Below, piece after piece: positions 54,497 through 63,759 of a stretch of DNA of 64,000 nt. The DNA lies in assembly GCF_019061305.1 (NCBI RefSeq), contig NZ_JAHQZT010000001.1, positions 310,001 to 374,000 on the forward strand. Direction: 5' to 3'. The notes under the pieces were generated by a model. That model was given only the letters and a program-made list of their open reading frames with translations, made no database searches and was not told the origin of the DNA. Numbering within the stretch: position 1 is the first letter of the stretch; each line of letters opens with the position of its first letter. This stretch comes from Marinobacterium weihaiense. Its GTDB lineage: Bacteria; Pseudomonadota; Gammaproteobacteria; Pseudomonadales; Balneatricaceae. A program made the translations under genes and the position numbers.

Positions 54497-55261
54497 CTAG
54501 AGGTACAGCGTTTCCACGACGGTTGGCAGGCTTTCGAACCCTGGCTTGGCAAAATAGTAGCCCTGCATCAGGCGCACACCTTTCGCACGAAAATATGCCA
54601 TCTCCTCCCGGGTTTCGATGCCCTCAGCCAGCTGGGTAATCTCCAGACGCTGACAGATATCCAACAGCCCTTCAACAATGATCTGCTTGACCGGAAGAAC
54701 GTGAATATCACGAACAAGCTCCATATCAAGCTTCAGTATGCTGGGCTGAAAACCGGCCAGCAGATTAAGACCAGCATGGCCGGCACCAAAATCATCCAGT
54801 GCGGTCACGAACCCTTGAGCGCGGTAATGCTCGAAAATGCGCGTCAGGTGCTTGGTATCATGCACCTGTTCCGACTCGGTGATTTCGAACATAATGCGCT
54901 CAGCCGGAAAATCATACTCCCGGGCTGCGGCCAAGGTACTGCGGATACAATGCTCCGGGGAATATACCGCGTTGGGCAGGAAATTGATGCTCAGGACCTG
55001 CTCAAGCCCCAACCGTGCTGCCAATGTGATCGCCTTTACACGACAGGCCTGGTCAAAGGCGTAGCGGTTTTCTTCATTGACCCGCGACAGCACTTCACCA
55101 GCCCCCTGCCCTTCGATCCCGCGCACCAGTGCCTCATAGCCAAAGATACAGCCGGATTCCACATCAACGATGGGTTGAAACGCAAAGGTAAAATCGAAAT
55201 CCAGACAGATGCTACAACCGGCACAACCGACAGGCATACTGTGTTCGATAAGATCCGACAT
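54497..55261 (-). CDS. Stand-alone EAL phosphodiesterase
   Basis: 254 residues hydrolysing c-di-GMP. A short N-terminus with three clustered cysteines (CAGCSIC) precedes the EAL domain. The catalytic set looks complete: EALVRG, SINFLP, FEITES, LDDFGAG, LKLDMEL, AEGIET, QGYYFAKP. No membrane segment, so cytoplasmic. The Cys cluster could bind metal or act as a redox switch (inference). Confidence 0.92.
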   Translation of the reverse strand: MSDLIEHSMPVGCAGCSICLDFDFTFAFQPIVDVESGCIFGYEALVRGIEGQGAGEVLSRVNEENRYAFDQACRVKAITLAARLGLEQVLSINFLPNAVYSPEHCIRSTLAAAREYDFPAERIMFEITESEQVHDTKHLTRIFEHYRAQGFVTALDDFGAGHAGLNLLAGFQPSILKLDMELVRDIHVLPVKQIIVEGLLDICQRLEITQLAEGIETREEMAYFRAKGVRLMQGYYFAKPGFESLPTVVETLYL

Positions 55262-55443
55262 ATAAAACTCCAGGCCTGATGAACAAAAGACAGGTTAAGA
55301 TGGTGATCAGTTTAGTCGCTCGGTACAGTCATACGCGACCACACTCTGCAAAAGCAGCCATACGCAGAATGATTGTCTCCAGATTAACACACTTATAGCC
55401 TGGCACTGCAGCCTCTTTTTGCAACATTCAAGGAGTATACAAC

Positions 55444-56031
55444 ATGATCAAGCCCCTGCTGGCGGCCCTCACGCTCAGTATGAGCCCCCTCCTCGCACAT
55501 GCCGAAACACCTGACGCAGCAGCAGCGATTGTAAGCCTCAATACCACTTTGGGCAGCATCGAACTGACCCTGAATCCGGCACAAGCCCCCGCCAGTGTTG
55601 AAAACTTTCTTCAATATGTTGAAAGCAACCACTATGACGGCGTCATCTTTCACCGCGTGATTCCCGGCTTCATGATTCAAGGTGGCGGTTTTACGCCCGA
55701 GATGCAGCAATTGGAGACAGGGACTCCTGTACAGAACGAGTCTGACAACGGCCTGAGCAACCGTCGCGGCACCATCGCCATGGCCCGCACCCGCGACCCG
55801 GACAGTGCCACCGCTCAGTTTTTCATCAATACATCTGATAACCGTCGCCTTGACGGCATGCCAGGCCGCCCCGGCTATACCGTGTTCGGCGAGGTCACTG
55901 AAGGCATGGATGTGGTCGATGCAATCAACCGCGTGCAAACCACCCGCAAGGGGCGCCATCGCGACGTTCCGGTCGACCCGGTCATTATTGAAAGCGCCCG
56001 CGTTATCACCCCTGCGCCTGCAGCGGAATAA
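55444..56031 (+). CDS. Periplasmic peptidyl-prolyl isomerase (cyclophilin type)
   Basis: 195 residues, signal peptide ending at AHA (about 20), then a cyclophilin domain with the key Arg/Phe/Gln in FHRVIPGFMIQGGGF and TAQFFINTSDN. PpiA-like; assists folding of exported proteins by cis-trans isomerisation of prolyl bonds. AAGGAG lies 8 bases before the ATG. Monocistronic, closed by a bidirectional terminator. Confidence 0.94.
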   Translation: MIKPLLAALTLSMSPLLAHAETPDAAAAIVSLNTTLGSIELTLNPAQAPASVENFLQYVESNHYDGVIFHRVIPGFMIQGGGFTPEMQQLETGTPVQNESDNGLSNRRGTIAMARTRDPDSATAQFFINTSDNRRLDGMPGRPGYTVFGEVTEGMDVVDAINRVQTTRKGRHRDVPVDPVIIESARVITPAPAAE

Positions 56032-56048
56032 GCCGCGCCAACCGATAC

Positions 56049-56075
56049 AAAAAAGCCCTGCAATGCAGGGCTTTT
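56049..56075. terminator. Bidirectional terminator between ppiase and paaE
   Basis: Stem AGCCCTGCA/TGCAGGGCT flanked by A and T tracts; serves the PPIase gene rightward and the paa operon leftward. Confidence 0.9.
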
Positions 56076-56092
56076 GTTGGATCAGGTAATCA

Positions 56093-57193
56093 TCAGTTAC
56101 GCTGGTCGAAGTCCAGCACCACCTCATTGGTGATCGGGTGCGCCTGACAGCTGAGCACGTAACCGGCTTCGATTTCGTGTGGCTCCAGGCCGTGGGAGAT
56201 GTCCATCTCCACTTCACCCTTGATCAGCTTGCACTTGCAGGTGGAGCAAACACCGCCCTTGCACGAGTACGGTAGGTCCATGCCCACTTCGATACCAGCA
56301 TCAAGGATGTTCTGACCGACTGTCGCCAGATCGAACATCACCGAGCGGCCATCAGCCACGACGGTCACCTTGCTCATCTTCTCTTCGCCGTACTGAGCCA
56401 CGCGTGCCTGGGCTTTGGCCAGAGTCGCTTCAGCATCCGCAGAGGAGCTGGCAAAGAGTTCGTAATGGATCTGCTCGTCACTCAGGCCTTCCATGCGGAA
56501 ACCGCGCGAGACCTCAGTCATCATCGCTTCAGGACCACAGATGAAGGCTTCATCAGTGTTCTTGATATCGATCAGGCCCGCCTTCTGCAGCGCGTAGCCC
56601 TTTTTGTTATCGATACGGCCATTCAGCAGATCGGCACCCTGGTCTTCATAGTCCATGATGTTGATCCACTGGAAGCGATCCATGTAACGGTTCTTGACGA
56701 AGTTCAGCTCGTCCTTGAACATCACGGTGTTGGAACGCTGGTTGCCGTAGATCAAGGTCACCCGGCTGTTGGGCTCGATGTCCAGCACCGACTTCATGAT
56801 AGAGATCATCGGCGTAATACCGGAACCGGCCGCAATGCACATATAGTTCTTGGCATTGTTCGCGCTCAGCTCAGTGTAGAAGCTGCCCTGCGGCGGCATG
56901 ACTTCGATATCCATGCCCGGCTTGAAGTGATCGTTGGCGTAGTTGGAAAAACGGCCACCATCCACACGCTTGATGCCGACACGCATGTGACCATCGGTTA
57001 CGCCAGAGCAGATGGAGTAAGAACGACGCACGTCTTCTCCATCAATCATGGCGCGCAGGGTCAGAAACTGGCCCTGGATAAACTTGAATTTCTCGGTCAG
57101 TTCTTCAGGAACAGCAAAGGTCACGCTAATGGCCGAGTCGGTCTCCGGCTGCACATCGGCAATCTTCAGCGTGTAGAAATTGGTGTCAGACAT
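56093..57193 (-). CDS. paaE: Phenylacetyl-CoA epoxidase, reductase subunit
   Basis: 366 residues. Passes electrons from NADPH to the PaaA di-iron centre. FAD-binding domain (RRSYSICSG near residue 60), NAD-binding domain (CIAAGSGITPMISIMKSVLD) and a C-terminal plant-type 2Fe-2S domain with CKGGVCSTCKCKL and a final Cys near the end. Last gene of paaABCDE, 9 bases after paaD. Confidence 0.95.
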   Translation of the reverse strand: MSDTNFYTLKIADVQPETDSAISVTFAVPEELTEKFKFIQGQFLTLRAMIDGEDVRRSYSICSGVTDGHMRVGIKRVDGGRFSNYANDHFKPGMDIEVMPPQGSFYTELSANNAKNYMCIAAGSGITPMISIMKSVLDIEPNSRVTLIYGNQRSNTVMFKDELNFVKNRYMDRFQWINIMDYEDQGADLLNGRIDNKKGYALQKAGLIDIKNTDEAFICGPEAMMTEVSRGFRMEGLSDEQIHYELFASSSADAEATLAKAQARVAQYGEEKMSKVTVVADGRSVMFDLATVGQNILDAGIEVGMDLPYSCKGGVCSTCKCKLIKGEVEMDISHGLEPHEIEAGYVLSCQAHPITNEVVLDFDQRN

Positions 57194-57202
57194 CGCTTCA
57201 CC

Positions 57203-57742
57203 TTATATTTTTTTAAAGTAGTCAAACGGCTCGTTGCAGTCGTTGCACTGGAACAGTGCCTTGCAGGCGGTGGAGCCAAACTCGCTAATCCGGCGGGTAT
57301 TGCGTGAGCTGCAATGCGGGCACTGGGCATGCGCATCCGGCGTCAGGCCATCGTCATCCAGCTCGGCGTCTTCCGGCGGCGCTATGCCGTAATTGCGTAG
57401 CTTGCGCCGTCCATCCGGCGACATCCACTCCGAACTCCAGGCCGGTGACAGCTTGGTCTTGACCTCGACCTGGTCGTAGCCGGACGCCTTGAGCGCCGCG
57501 ATAACGTCGTCGGTAATGGTGTTCATGGCCGGACAGCCCGAGTACGTGGGGGTGATGGTGACCACAATGTGGTCACCATCACGTTCCACATCACGCAATA
57601 TCCCCAGATCCCAGATGCTCAGCACGGGGACTTCAGGGTCCTTGACCTGGTCGAGCAGGTCCCAGAGATCCTTGACGTCAGCCGCGTTGCGCTGCTGCAG
57701 ACGGCGGTACTGCTCTTCCGGCATCAGTGATATTTCGTTCAT
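57203..57742 (-). CDS. paaD: Phenylacetate degradation protein PaaD (Fe-S assembly)
   Basis: 179 residues: N-terminal MIP18/DUF59 domain (VKDPEVPVLSIWDLGIL, YSGCPAMNTI) and a C-terminal zinc ribbon (CPHCSSRNT ... CNDCNEPFDYF). Needed for maturation of the epoxidase complex. GGGAGA precedes the ATG; it follows paaC by 26 bases. Confidence 0.94.
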   Translation of the reverse strand: MNEISLMPEEQYRRLQQRNAADVKDLWDLLDQVKDPEVPVLSIWDLGILRDVERDGDHIVVTITPTYSGCPAMNTITDDVIAALKASGYDQVEVKTKLSPAWSSEWMSPDGRRKLRNYGIAPPEDAELDDDGLTPDAHAQCPHCSSRNTRRISEFGSTACKALFQCNDCNEPFDYFKKI

Positions 57743-57768
57743 GTGTTATCTCCCGCGAACGCCTGCAC

Positions 57769-58533
57769 TTACCACTGACAACCCGGGTAAGAGCGGTGCA
57801 CAATCTGCATCTCGGTCAGCATGTGACCCAGGTGCTCGGTATGGTAGCCGGTCCGGCCGCCACGCACGGCCCAGTCGTCTTCCGGCACGGTCAAGGTGGC
57901 TTCAGTCAGGATGTCGCTGACCATCTTGAGCCAGGTATCACGCAGCTTGGAGACATCGACACCGATACCGGCATCCGCCAGCATCTGCTCGGTTTCATCC
58001 ATGTCGAACAGCTCATGGGTGAAGCCCCACAGGGCGTCGACCGCTTTCTGCGTGCGCTTGTGGCTCTCTTCGGTACCGTCACCCAGACGCATCACCCACT
58101 CGCGACTGCGACGCAGGTGATACTTGGTTTCCTTGATGGCCTTGGCCGCGATGGCGGACAGGGTTTCATCCTTGGACTGCAGCAGTTCCGGCAGCATGAC
58201 CGTGTAGTACACATCGGCAAACAGCTGACGCACCTGCGAGTAGGCAAAGTCGCCCTTGGGCATTTCCATCAGCAGCAGGTTGCGATAGTCACGGTCGCTG
58301 CGCATATAGGCGAAGTCATCTTCGGTACGGCCATCATCGGCCAGCTCGGCAGCATAGGTGTAGAACATGCGCGCACGGCCGATGTAGTCCAGCGCCACGT
58401 TACCGTAGGCGATATCTTCTTCCAGGAAAGGACCGTAGCTGACCCACTCGGAGATCCGGTGACCCAGCACAACCGAGTCGTCACCCAGGCGGGTCGCGTA
58501 TTCCAGCGTTGCCGCTTTGATTGCATCACTCAT
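57769..58533 (-). CDS. paaC: Phenylacetyl-CoA epoxidase, structural subunit PaaC
   Basis: 254 residues from ATG 58533 (GAGGAG 8 bases upstream; the longer frame from 58548 lacks a site). Ferritin-like, catalytically inactive partner that forms the stable heterodimer with PaaA. LGHRISEWVSYGPFLEEDIAYGN is the family's N-terminal signature. Confidence 0.95.
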   Translation of the reverse strand: MSDAIKAATLEYATRLGDDSVVLGHRISEWVSYGPFLEEDIAYGNVALDYIGRARMFYTYAAELADDGRTEDDFAYMRSDRDYRNLLLMEMPKGDFAYSQVRQLFADVYYTVMLPELLQSKDETLSAIAAKAIKETKYHLRRSREWVMRLGDGTEESHKRTQKAVDALWGFTHELFDMDETEQMLADAGIGVDVSKLRDTWLKMVSDILTEATLTVPEDDWAVRGGRTGYHTEHLGHMLTEMQIVHRSYPGCQW

Positions 58534-58567
58534 TACTTGTCTCCTCAATCTGTCCCGTTAAACACAA

Positions 58568-58861
58568 TTACATGTTGTTGACGGGTTCAGGCAGCACGTA
58601 ATAAGTCGCGTGGCGATACGGCTTGTCGTCGTTCGGATCGTAGAAGCAGTCGGCATCGTCTTCCTGAGAGGCGACGATATCGCTGGACTTGACGACCCAC
58701 AGGCTGACGCCTTCACTGCGACGGGTATAGCAGTCGCGGGCATATTCCAGCGCCTGCTCGTGATCTTCGGCGTGCAGGCTTCCGACGTGCTTGTGATCCA
58801 GACCGCGCTTGGAGCGCACAAACACTTCAAACAGTTCCAGTTTTTCAGTTGGCTTTGTCAT
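58568..58861 (-). CDS. paaB: Phenylacetyl-CoA epoxidase subunit PaaB
   Basis: 97 residues, normal for PaaB, with WEVFV-like LFEVFVRSKRGLDHKHVGSL and the conserved DPNDDKPYRHATYY tail. Bridges PaaAC units in the multicomponent ring epoxidase. GAGGATATCCGAG precedes the ATG. Confidence 0.95.
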   Translation of the reverse strand: MTKPTEKLELFEVFVRSKRGLDHKHVGSLHAEDHEQALEYARDCYTRRSEGVSLWVVKSSDIVASQEDDADCFYDPNDDKPYRHATYYVLPEPVNNM

Positions 58862-58875
58862 CTCGGATATCCTCT

Positions 58876-59817
58876 TTACGCCGCATTTTGCGCTTGCTTG
58901 GCGCGTTTCTTTTCGTTGTATGCCGCAATGGCGTCACGGACCCACTCACCTTCTTCGTGAGCGGCCACATGGTGTTCGATGCGCTGACGGTTACAGTGAC
59001 CGTTGCCGTTGATCACGCTCCAGAACTCATCCCAGTTCAGGTCGCTGCTGTCATAGTGGCCACGCTCTTCGTTCCACTTCAGGTTCTGGTCCGGATGCTC
59101 CAGACCCAGTACTTCGATCTGCTTGACGGTCTGATCGATGAACTTCTGGCGCAGGTCGTCGTTGGTCTCGCGCTTGATCTTCCATTCCATGGATTTCTGG
59201 GAATGAGCCGACTCGGAGTCGTGCGGACCAAACATCATCAGCGCCGGCCAGTAGAAGCGGTTCAGTGCGTCCTGAGCCATGGCCTTCTGTTCCGGGGAGC
59301 CTTTGGCCAGTGCCAGCATGGCTTCATAGCCCTGACGCTGATGGAAGCTCTCTTCCTTGCAGATGCGGATCATGCCGCGCGAGTACGGGCCGTAGGATGT
59401 ACGCTGCAGGGATACCTGGTTGACGATGGCCGCACCATCCACCAACCAGCCGATGGCCGCAACATCCGCCCAGGTGAGAGTCGGGTAGTTGAAGATGGAC
59501 GAATACTTGGCCTTGCCCGTCTGCAGTTGCTCGATCATTTCAGAGCGAGAAATACCCAAGGTTTCCGCTGCGCTGTACAGGTACAAGCCATGGCCGGCTT
59601 CATCCTGCACCTTGGACAGCAATACCGCCTTGCGGCGCAGTGAAGGCGCGCGGGTGATCCAGTTACCTTCCGGCTGCATGCCGATCACTTCAGAGTGAGC
59701 ATGCTGGGAGATCTGGCGAATCAGATTCTTGCGATAGGCTTCCGGCATCCAGTCCTTGGGCTCAATCTTCTCTTCCGCTTCGATTTTACGCATGAAATTC
59801 TGTTCTTCGGGCGTCAT
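58876..59817 (-). CDS. paaA: Phenylacetyl-CoA epoxidase, catalytic subunit
   Basis: 313 residues from ATG 59817 (GGAGAG 8 bases upstream); the longer open frame reads through the promoter. Di-iron oxygenase that forms the ring 1,2-epoxide of phenylacetyl-CoA. The ligand pairs are in [10 protein letters not shown] (ExxH) and [10 protein letters not shown] (ExxH). First gene of paaABCDE. The other pathway genes (paaG, paaZ, paaF, paaH, paaJ, paaK) are not in this window. Confidence 0.95.
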   Translation of the reverse strand: MTPEEQNFMRKIEAEEKIEPKDWMPEAYRKNLIRQISQHAHSEVIGMQPEGNWITRAPSLRRKAVLLSKVQDEAGHGLYLYSAAETLGISRSEMIEQLQTGKAKYSSIFNYPTLTWADVAAIGWLVDGAAIVNQVSLQRTSYGPYSRGMIRICKEESFHQRQGYEAMLALAKGSPEQKAMAQDALNRFYWPALMMFGPHDSESAHSQKSMEWKIKRETNDDLRQKFIDQTVKQIEVLGLEHPDQNLKWNEERGHYDSSDLNWDEFWSVINGNGHCNRQRIEHHVAAHEEGEWVRDAIAAYNEKKRAKQAQNAA

Positions 59818-60000
59818 CGTTCTGCTCTCCGATCTTATGTTTCGTTCTTTCGCACTGTGTAACTTATTCTTGTAAGTCATAGTGGTTTTCTGTATCGCGC
59901 CAAAGGGGACTGCATTGATGGGACCCCTGCCTGAACGCGATACCACAAGATACGCTCACCAGCATGCGATAGATTAAATGTACACCATCTCTTTCGATTA

Positions 60001-60041
60001 ATGATACACAAATTACAAAAAAATTTTCAATAAATGTATCA
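60001..60041 (-). promoter_or_regulatory. paaA promoter with inverted repeat
   Basis: -35 TTGAAA (60030-60025), 18-bp spacer, -10 TATCAT (60006-60001). TGATACA at 60002-60008 and TGTATCA at 60035-60041 form an inverted repeat that straddles the promoter, one half over the -10. It is a likely operator for the paa regulator, which is not encoded in this window. The region is strongly AT-rich. Confidence 0.6.
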
Positions 60042-60082
60042 CTTAGATCAATGACCATTTCGGTCAACCGATGATGCGCCGG

Positions 60083-60847
60083 TTACGCATCTACTTGGCG
60101 AGACAATGGCGGCACATGAAACAGCTCACCCACCTCGATCGCGGTAATTCTGGGACGGGCTGTCTTGCCACGGCTTCTATAGCGCACATCGAACAGAGCC
60201 GCCCCCGTATCGACATACACGCCGTTACCGCATCGCCCAACACCCGGCACCACCACATGTCCATGCACACAAAGGTCCACGCCACCAATCCAACGCTCGA
60301 ACCCCGGCACGCGAACCGGACGCTGCCACAGAATTTCATCTCGCAGCGACATTTCTTTGGGCAAACGCTCACGTAGATCCGGCCAATCCCCCTGCGGCAG
60401 GGTACTGTGTGAAATCAGCAGCAGACGCCCATCAGGCAGCTCCAGCTCAATCACCCAGGGCAGCTCACGTGACAGCCGCTCACACCAGCAACGCAGGTCA
60501 GCATGACGCGCAAAGAAATGTTCCGGCCCTTCTCCCAACCAGGCACGTCCGCCATAACGCATCCAATCATCCACACTGATACTGTCAGAATCACTCAGCC
60601 AATCGAACAGGATCTGTTCATGATTGCCGCGCACGGCAAAAAACCAGGGTTCACGCAGCAATTCCAGGCAGGCTGCCGAATCAGGCCCCCGGTTAATCAG
60701 GTCTCCAACTGAAAATAGGCGATCTCGCCGGGTATCAAAGCAGACAGCATCCAGTTCGGACTGCAGCGGCCCCAGCCAGCCATGAATGTCACCCACGACA
60801 AAATCACGTCCTGACGCATTCGGCTCTATTCGTTGCACTACTGTCAC
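60083..60847 (-). CDS. PPP-family metallophosphatase
   Basis: 254 residues from GTG 60847 (AAGGAG 6 bases upstream). Metal-site motifs of the PPP family in order: GDIHG, GDLINRGPDS, RGNHE, then HS and HGHVVV. It resembles bacterial PrpA/PrpB-type protein phosphatases and diadenosine tetraphosphatases (ApaH), which cannot be told apart by eye. It precedes paaA on the same strand by 265 bases but is probably a separate unit. Confidence 0.85.
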   Translation of the reverse strand: MTVVQRIEPNASGRDFVVGDIHGWLGPLQSELDAVCFDTRRDRLFSVGDLINRGPDSAACLELLREPWFFAVRGNHEQILFDWLSDSDSISVDDWMRYGGRAWLGEGPEHFFARHADLRCWCERLSRELPWVIELELPDGRLLLISHSTLPQGDWPDLRERLPKEMSLRDEILWQRPVRVPGFERWIGGVDLCVHGHVVVPGVGRCGNGVYVDTGAALFDVRYRSRGKTARPRITAIEVGELFHVPPLSRQVDA

Positions 60848-60993
60848 TGATAACTCCTTTACTGCGCGTTTCGGCCAGCTCACACCTTGATAATAGTAGG
60901 TCTGGCATTCCACCATTCGGGCACCGTCATGATCTTCATCATGGATTGTAGTGGTCAACTAATCATACCCCCTGTATCCATGGCGATCCCCCA

Positions 60994-63177
60994 GTGACTC
61001 GACAACGCCGAATCAACATCATTACTCTGGCCACCCTCGTTCTGATCACGGCATTGGGGGCATACACCACACACACGGGCCTGGATCTCTACAAAACACG
61101 CCAGGACATGTTGCTGACCGAGCTGCTCAACAGCCAGGCATCCACTATTGAGAACCGGGTGCAGCATGTTCTGGCCGCTACTCAGATCCTTGCGCAGGAG
61201 GTACGCCAACAGCAAGGCACACCCGTAGACTTCCACTCATACGCCGCAGCCATGATGCCCTCCTTCCCCCTGGCCAGCAGCTTGCAACTAGTACCCGGCG
61301 GTATTACGCAACTGATCTATCCTCCGGGCTCGGGCAGTCCGGGGCATGACTTGCTCAATAATGACAAGCGGCGCGATGAGGCCCGACTGGCTGTCGACAG
61401 CCGCACCCTGACACTGGCCGGTCCTTTTGAACTGAGGCAGGGCGGCGTCGGCATGGTTGCGCGCAACCCGGTATTTTTGCCGACAACAGATGGCCCGGAG
61501 CGTTTCTGGGGCTTTGCATCCGTAGTAATAGACCTCGACCGCCTGATCGGCATCTCCAATCTGCGGGAGCTGGAAGCACGCGGTTTTCGATACGAGTTGA
61601 GTCGCACACGGCCAGGCGCAAACCAAGAAGCCATTTTCAAGCGGTCAATCGAGCCAATCAATGCCGACTGGCTGGCCATCAATATCCGCCTGCCCAATGC
61701 TCATTGGATACTGAAAATGAGCCTAGAAGCGCCACATACGCGCCTTGGCTATTGGGGGGGATATGTTATCAGCCTGATCTTTGCACTGCTGTGTGCGGTA
61801 ATGATCAGACGCATACTGCGACAGCCATTGATACTGGAGCAGATCATCGAGAAGCAGACACATACCCTTCATCACCAGGCCAACTATGAGCCGGTTACCG
61901 GACTGGCCAACCGACTTCACTTCAGCGATGAAGTGTCACGCTGCTGCCGCCGCTGCCAGCAACAGCATTATCAAGCAGCCGTACTGATCATGGACCTGGA
62001 CCACTTCAAGGATATCAACGACGAATACGGGCATCCGGTCGGCGACGCCATCCTCAAGCAACTGGCTTCACGACTGGAGCATCTACCGCTGCACAACCGT
62101 CTGGTTGCGCGTTTGGGCGGTGATGAGTTTGCCTTGTTGCTGCGCGAACTCCCGGACAACCAACACCTGAGCCAGACCGCTCAACAGCTGTTGGACAGCA
62201 TTGCTGAGCCGTTGCAAACACGCGGCCAGACATTTCGCTTATCCGCCTCAATCGGGATTGCGACTATCCCTGAAGATGGTCTGGACAGCGCCACCGTCCT
62301 GCAGCATGCCGATATGGCCATGTATGCCGCCAAGCAGTACGGCCGCAGCCGCTTCTGTTTTTACGACCCTGCGCTACAGCAGGCTGCTGAAGCCAAAAAC
62401 GCATTGAACAAGGCGCTTAGCAATGCTATCGAACAGGGTGAGATGCGGCTCCATATGCAACCCATCATACGGCTCTCCGACGACTATGTGGCAGGCTATG
62501 AAGCCCTGATTCGCTGGCAATATCCGGATCAAGGACTATTGCCACCCAATCATTTCATTACCATCGCAGAAGAAAGCCAGCTGATCTTCCGGCTGGGCTA
62601 CTGGGTCGTGGAAGAAGCCTGCCGTCAGATTCGCGCGCACGATCTCAAGATATGGGTGGCCGTCAACCTGTCGCCCCGTCAGTTCAATGATCCACAACTG
62701 GTCACGCGCATCACGCGCATACTGACCGACCACCAAGTGCCCACCTCTCAGATTGAACTGGAAGTGACCGAATCATGCCTGATTGATGACGTCGATCGAG
62801 CAATTGCCACCCTGGAGGCGCTTTGTCAGGCCGGTTTCTCTATTTCTCTGGATGATTTCGGCACCGGTTACTCTTCATTGGCACTGCTCAAGCAACTGCC
62901 AGTCAGCAAGCTAAAAATTGATCGCAGCTTCATCCGCGATCTTGACGAGGAAGATCGCCAAATTGTCGAGGCCACCACACGTTTGGCACATACCTTGAGT
63001 CTGAGCGTGGTCGCAGAGGGCATAGAAACCGAGCGCCAGGCACTCATTTTGAAGGATATGACCTGTGACTATGGCCAGGGCTATCTGTTCAGCAAACCCA
63101 AGCCCCTGTCGGCACTTACAATGCATCACGGCTTATCAGGAGCCAAGGCCGTAGCCAACAGACAAAACGCATCCTGA
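60994..63177 (+). CDS. CHASE-GGDEF-EAL membrane protein
   Basis: 727 residues from GTG 60994. TM1 at about 8-28, a periplasmic CHASE-type sensor (about 40-245), and TM2 at about 252-272. The GGDEF domain has RLGGDEFALLL intact, without an RxxD I-site at the usual place. The EAL domain carries EALIRW, NLSPRQF, EVTES, LDDFGTGYSS, KIDRSFI, AEGIET and QGYLFSKP. Both catalytic sites look complete, so synthesis or breakdown of c-di-GMP could dominate depending on the signal. Confidence 0.92.
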   Translation: MTRQRRINIITLATLVLITALGAYTTHTGLDLYKTRQDMLLTELLNSQASTIENRVQHVLAATQILAQEVRQQQGTPVDFHSYAAAMMPSFPLASSLQLVPGGITQLIYPPGSGSPGHDLLNNDKRRDEARLAVDSRTLTLAGPFELRQGGVGMVARNPVFLPTTDGPERFWGFASVVIDLDRLIGISNLRELEARGFRYELSRTRPGANQEAIFKRSIEPINADWLAINIRLPNAHWILKMSLEAPHTRLGYWGGYVISLIFALLCAVMIRRILRQPLILEQIIEKQTHTLHHQANYEPVTGLANRLHFSDEVSRCCRRCQQQHYQAAVLIMDLDHFKDINDEYGHPVGDAILKQLASRLEHLPLHNRLVARLGGDEFALLLRELPDNQHLSQTAQQLLDSIAEPLQTRGQTFRLSASIGIATIPEDGLDSATVLQHADMAMYAAKQYGRSRFCFYDPALQQAAEAKNALNKALSNAIEQGEMRLHMQPIIRLSDDYVAGYEALIRWQYPDQGLLPPNHFITIAEESQLIFRLGYWVVEEACRQIRAHDLKIWVAVNLSPRQFNDPQLVTRITRILTDHQVPTSQIELEVTESCLIDDVDRAIATLEALCQAGFSISLDDFGTGYSSLALLKQLPVSKLKIDRSFIRDLDEEDRQIVEATTRLAHTLSLSVVAEGIETERQALILKDMTCDYGQGYLFSKPKPLSALTMHHGLSGAKAVANRQNAS

Positions 63178-63279
63178 CATCTCTTTGAGATCGACCGAAA
63201 GCAAGCGTTACGCGCTGAATAATGTATAGAGCGACAGTTGCCGACAGACACAACAAACCGGACCAACCGACAAAATAGG
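63178..63279. other. Gap after the GGDEF-EAL gene
   Basis: About 100 bases with no gene or clear terminator, leading into the tandem repeat. Confidence 0.4.
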
Positions 63280-63375
63280 GTATTGAGGTATTGAGGTATT
63301 GAGGTATTGAGGTATTGAGGTATTGAGGTATTGAGGTATTGAGGTATTGAGGTATTGAGGTATTGAGGTATTGAG
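63280..63375 (+). repeat. 8-bp tandem repeat, 12 perfect units
   Basis: Twelve uninterrupted copies of GTATTGAG (96 bp), ending 15 bases before the tRNA-Ala 3' end. The unit is not a multiple of three, and the ORF that spans it on the minus strand includes tRNA sequence, so it is non-coding. Perfect conservation indicates recent expansion and likely length variation between strains. Confidence 0.97.
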
Positions 63376-63389
63376 ATACTTCAATAAAG

Positions 63390-63465
63390 TGGTGGAGCCT
63401 AGCGGGATCGAACCGCTGACCTCGACACTGCCAGTGTCGCGCTCTCCCAGCTGAGCTAAGGCCCC
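63390..63465 (-). tRNA. tRNA-Ala (anticodon GGC)
   Basis: 76-nt cloverleaf with encoded CCA; acceptor GGGGCCT/AGGCTCC, anticodon arm CGACACTGGCAGTGTCG giving GGC. Last of three tRNA genes transcribed leftward. Confidence 0.96.
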
Positions 63466-63498
63466 ACAATGGGTCAGACCGAAGTCTGTAATGATAGG

Positions 63499-63574
63499 TG
63501 GCGTCCCATAGGGGGTTCGAACCCCTGTTACCGCCGTGAAAGGGCGGTGTCCTAGGCCACTAGACGAATGGGAC
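63499..63574 (-). tRNA. tRNA-Glu (anticodon TTC)
   Basis: 76-nt cloverleaf with encoded CCA; anticodon loop CTTTCAC giving TTC, and T arm AGGGGTTCGAACCCCT. Middle gene of the tRNA cluster, fittingly placed beside the glutamyl-tRNA synthetase gene. Confidence 0.95.
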
Positions 63575-63594
63575 GCAGTGGTAAATGACGATTT

Positions 63595-63670
63595 TGGTGG
63601 AGCCTAGCGGGATCGAACCGCTGACCTCAACACTGCCAGTGTTGCGCTCTCCCAGCTGAGCTAAGGCCCC
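63595..63670 (-). tRNA. tRNA-Ala (anticodon GGC), second copy
   Basis: Nearly identical to the copy at 63390-63465; one anticodon-stem pair is A-T here and G-C there, a compensated change. First gene of the cluster. Confidence 0.96.
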
Positions 63671-63690
63671 TTCGTCACAGGACGGGGCGT

Positions 63691-63719
63691 ATATTAATCG
63701 CCCCCTCCTGTGGTGTCAA
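63691..63719 (-). promoter_or_regulatory. Promoter of the tRNA Ala-Glu-Ala cluster
   Basis: -35 TTGACA (63719-63714), 17-bp spacer, -10 TAATAT (63696-63691), then a GC-rich discriminator (ACGCCCCG) of the kind linked to growth-rate/stringent control. Confidence 0.85.
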
Positions 63720-63759
63720 ACACTTTTTGCAAAAAACTTACAAAAAATGTTCTGACGAA

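Noticed and set aside
63116..63469. 117-codon ORF with an SIPQYLNT repeat
   Set aside because: It reads across tRNA-Ala and the 8-bp tandem array, and the 8-bp unit cannot keep a frame when copy number changes.
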